Source: Saccoglossus kowalevskii (Eukaryota; Hemichordata; Enteropneusta; Harrimaniidae). Taken from it: a DNA stretch of 35,786 nt. Of this stretch, positions 35,346-35,786 are shown piece by piece; the first letter of the stretch is position 1, and each line of letters begins with the position of its first letter. A model generated the notes under the pieces. It was not told the DNA's origin. It saw only the letters and a list, made by a program, of their open reading frames with translations, and did not search any database. The stretch is taken from the NCBI RefSeq assembly GCF_000003605.2, contig NW_003145787.1, positions 1-35,786 on the forward strand, in the 5' to 3' direction. Both the position numbers and the translations under genes were made by a program.

Positions 35346-35786
35346 ATGAAAAAAAATGGCCGCCGAAAAATGTCCGACGCCGTTAAAAGATACCTAAATG
35401 AAAGTGACCTGGGCTCATATTATAGTCAGCCCGCAGAGTGGAATCAAAAATGTAACTCCGTGACTGACATTTTTCCTGCGTCAAAAAAGAGTGGACATTC
35501 TTTTGATGTGAATCGTAAGCTGGTGATCGCGGCTCGTGGCATTGGAAAGGGTCGTCGCGCAATGCGTAAATTTAGTAGCTATATGGGATTACCGCCTCTA
35601 TTATATCTGGAACCACATTCAGAGAAAACACTCGGAAAGTTTTAGACGTTTAGACTATTAGAACAAGAATTTCAAGATGCCGCCGATGAAATATGAAAAC
35701 TCAAAACAAAATTGGCGTAGATAGACGAAAGTGGTGACACCGATAAAAACAGTGGATATAGCGGTATCTGTCGACGTGTCAAGCTG
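35346..35786 (+). pseudogene. Broken Mutator-like transposase, N-terminal part, cut by window edge
   Basis: The first 99 codons carry KKNGRRKMSDAVKRYL, then VTDIFPASKKSGHSFDVNRK, then LVIAARGIGKGRRAMRKFSS and YMGLPPLLYLEPHSEKTLGKF. This follows the 'Y-E-V-N-R-R-x-V-x-A-x-R-x-x-G-x-G...F-x-x-x-M-x-x-P-P' start of the Mutator-like transposase domain widespread in invertebrates. A stop follows at 35643. Beyond it, further pieces of the same domain are readable in other frames: FQDAADEI (about 35668-35691) and VDIAVSVDVSS (35752-35784), the latter matching the family's 'D-I-x-V-S-V-D-G-T-W' catalytic-region block. Several stops and a frame change make it non-functional. The rest lies beyond the right edge. 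It is a DNA transposon relic, not a host gene. Confidence 0.7.

Overview
The window reads as nuclear DNA of an AT-rich invertebrate animal. The signs are one rhodopsin-class GPCR behind a good splice acceptor, degraded LINEs and DNA transposons, long introns or intergenic DNA, microsatellites, and no operon-like or bacterial features. The mix (CR1-like LINE with an SGNH-esterase ORF1, L1/Tx1-like LINE, Mutator-like transposase, possible Crypton-type recombinase) would suit a marine invertebrate such as a lophotrochozoan or ambulacrarian. I cannot name the species from the sequence.

Layout. 1-3184: a decayed CR1-like LINE on the + strand, with ORF1 esterase and zinc knuckles, endonuclease, an RT that has lost its catalytic core, and an AAAT-repeat tail. 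3185-4790: unique DNA holding a 167-bp TTAA-flanked inverted-repeat element and a GC-richer island of unknown identity. About 4790-23100: the most unusual part, a tandem set of diverged non-coding copies. Copy A (about 4790-11480) matches a partial copy B1 (about 13480-15060) and a longer copy B2 (about 15500-23100). A candidate solo LTR lies between A and B1, and a GC-rich fold-back sequence between B1 and B2. B2 also carries extra DNA with a decayed reading frame that resembles the C-terminus of a Crypton-type tyrosine recombinase. 23100-29059: mostly unique AT-rich DNA with an L1/Tx1-like LINE fragment (minus strand) and a diverged short repeat pair. 29060-30139: the only intact gene recognised, a 356-residue peptide-type GPCR on the minus strand, with a candidate promoter and 5' exon at about 31209-31510. 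31510-35345: no gene recognised. 35346-35786: start of a broken Mutator-like transposase, cut by the window edge.

Only the GPCR looks like a functioning host gene. The duplicated block has no credible coding exon. It keeps several short motifs at matched positions: a pol III B-box-like block, a CTCF-like site and a minus-strand splice donor. It is therefore better explained as duplicated regulatory, intronic or non-coding-transcript DNA than as duplicated protein genes. All identities and homologies were judged by eye; no alignment or database search was run.
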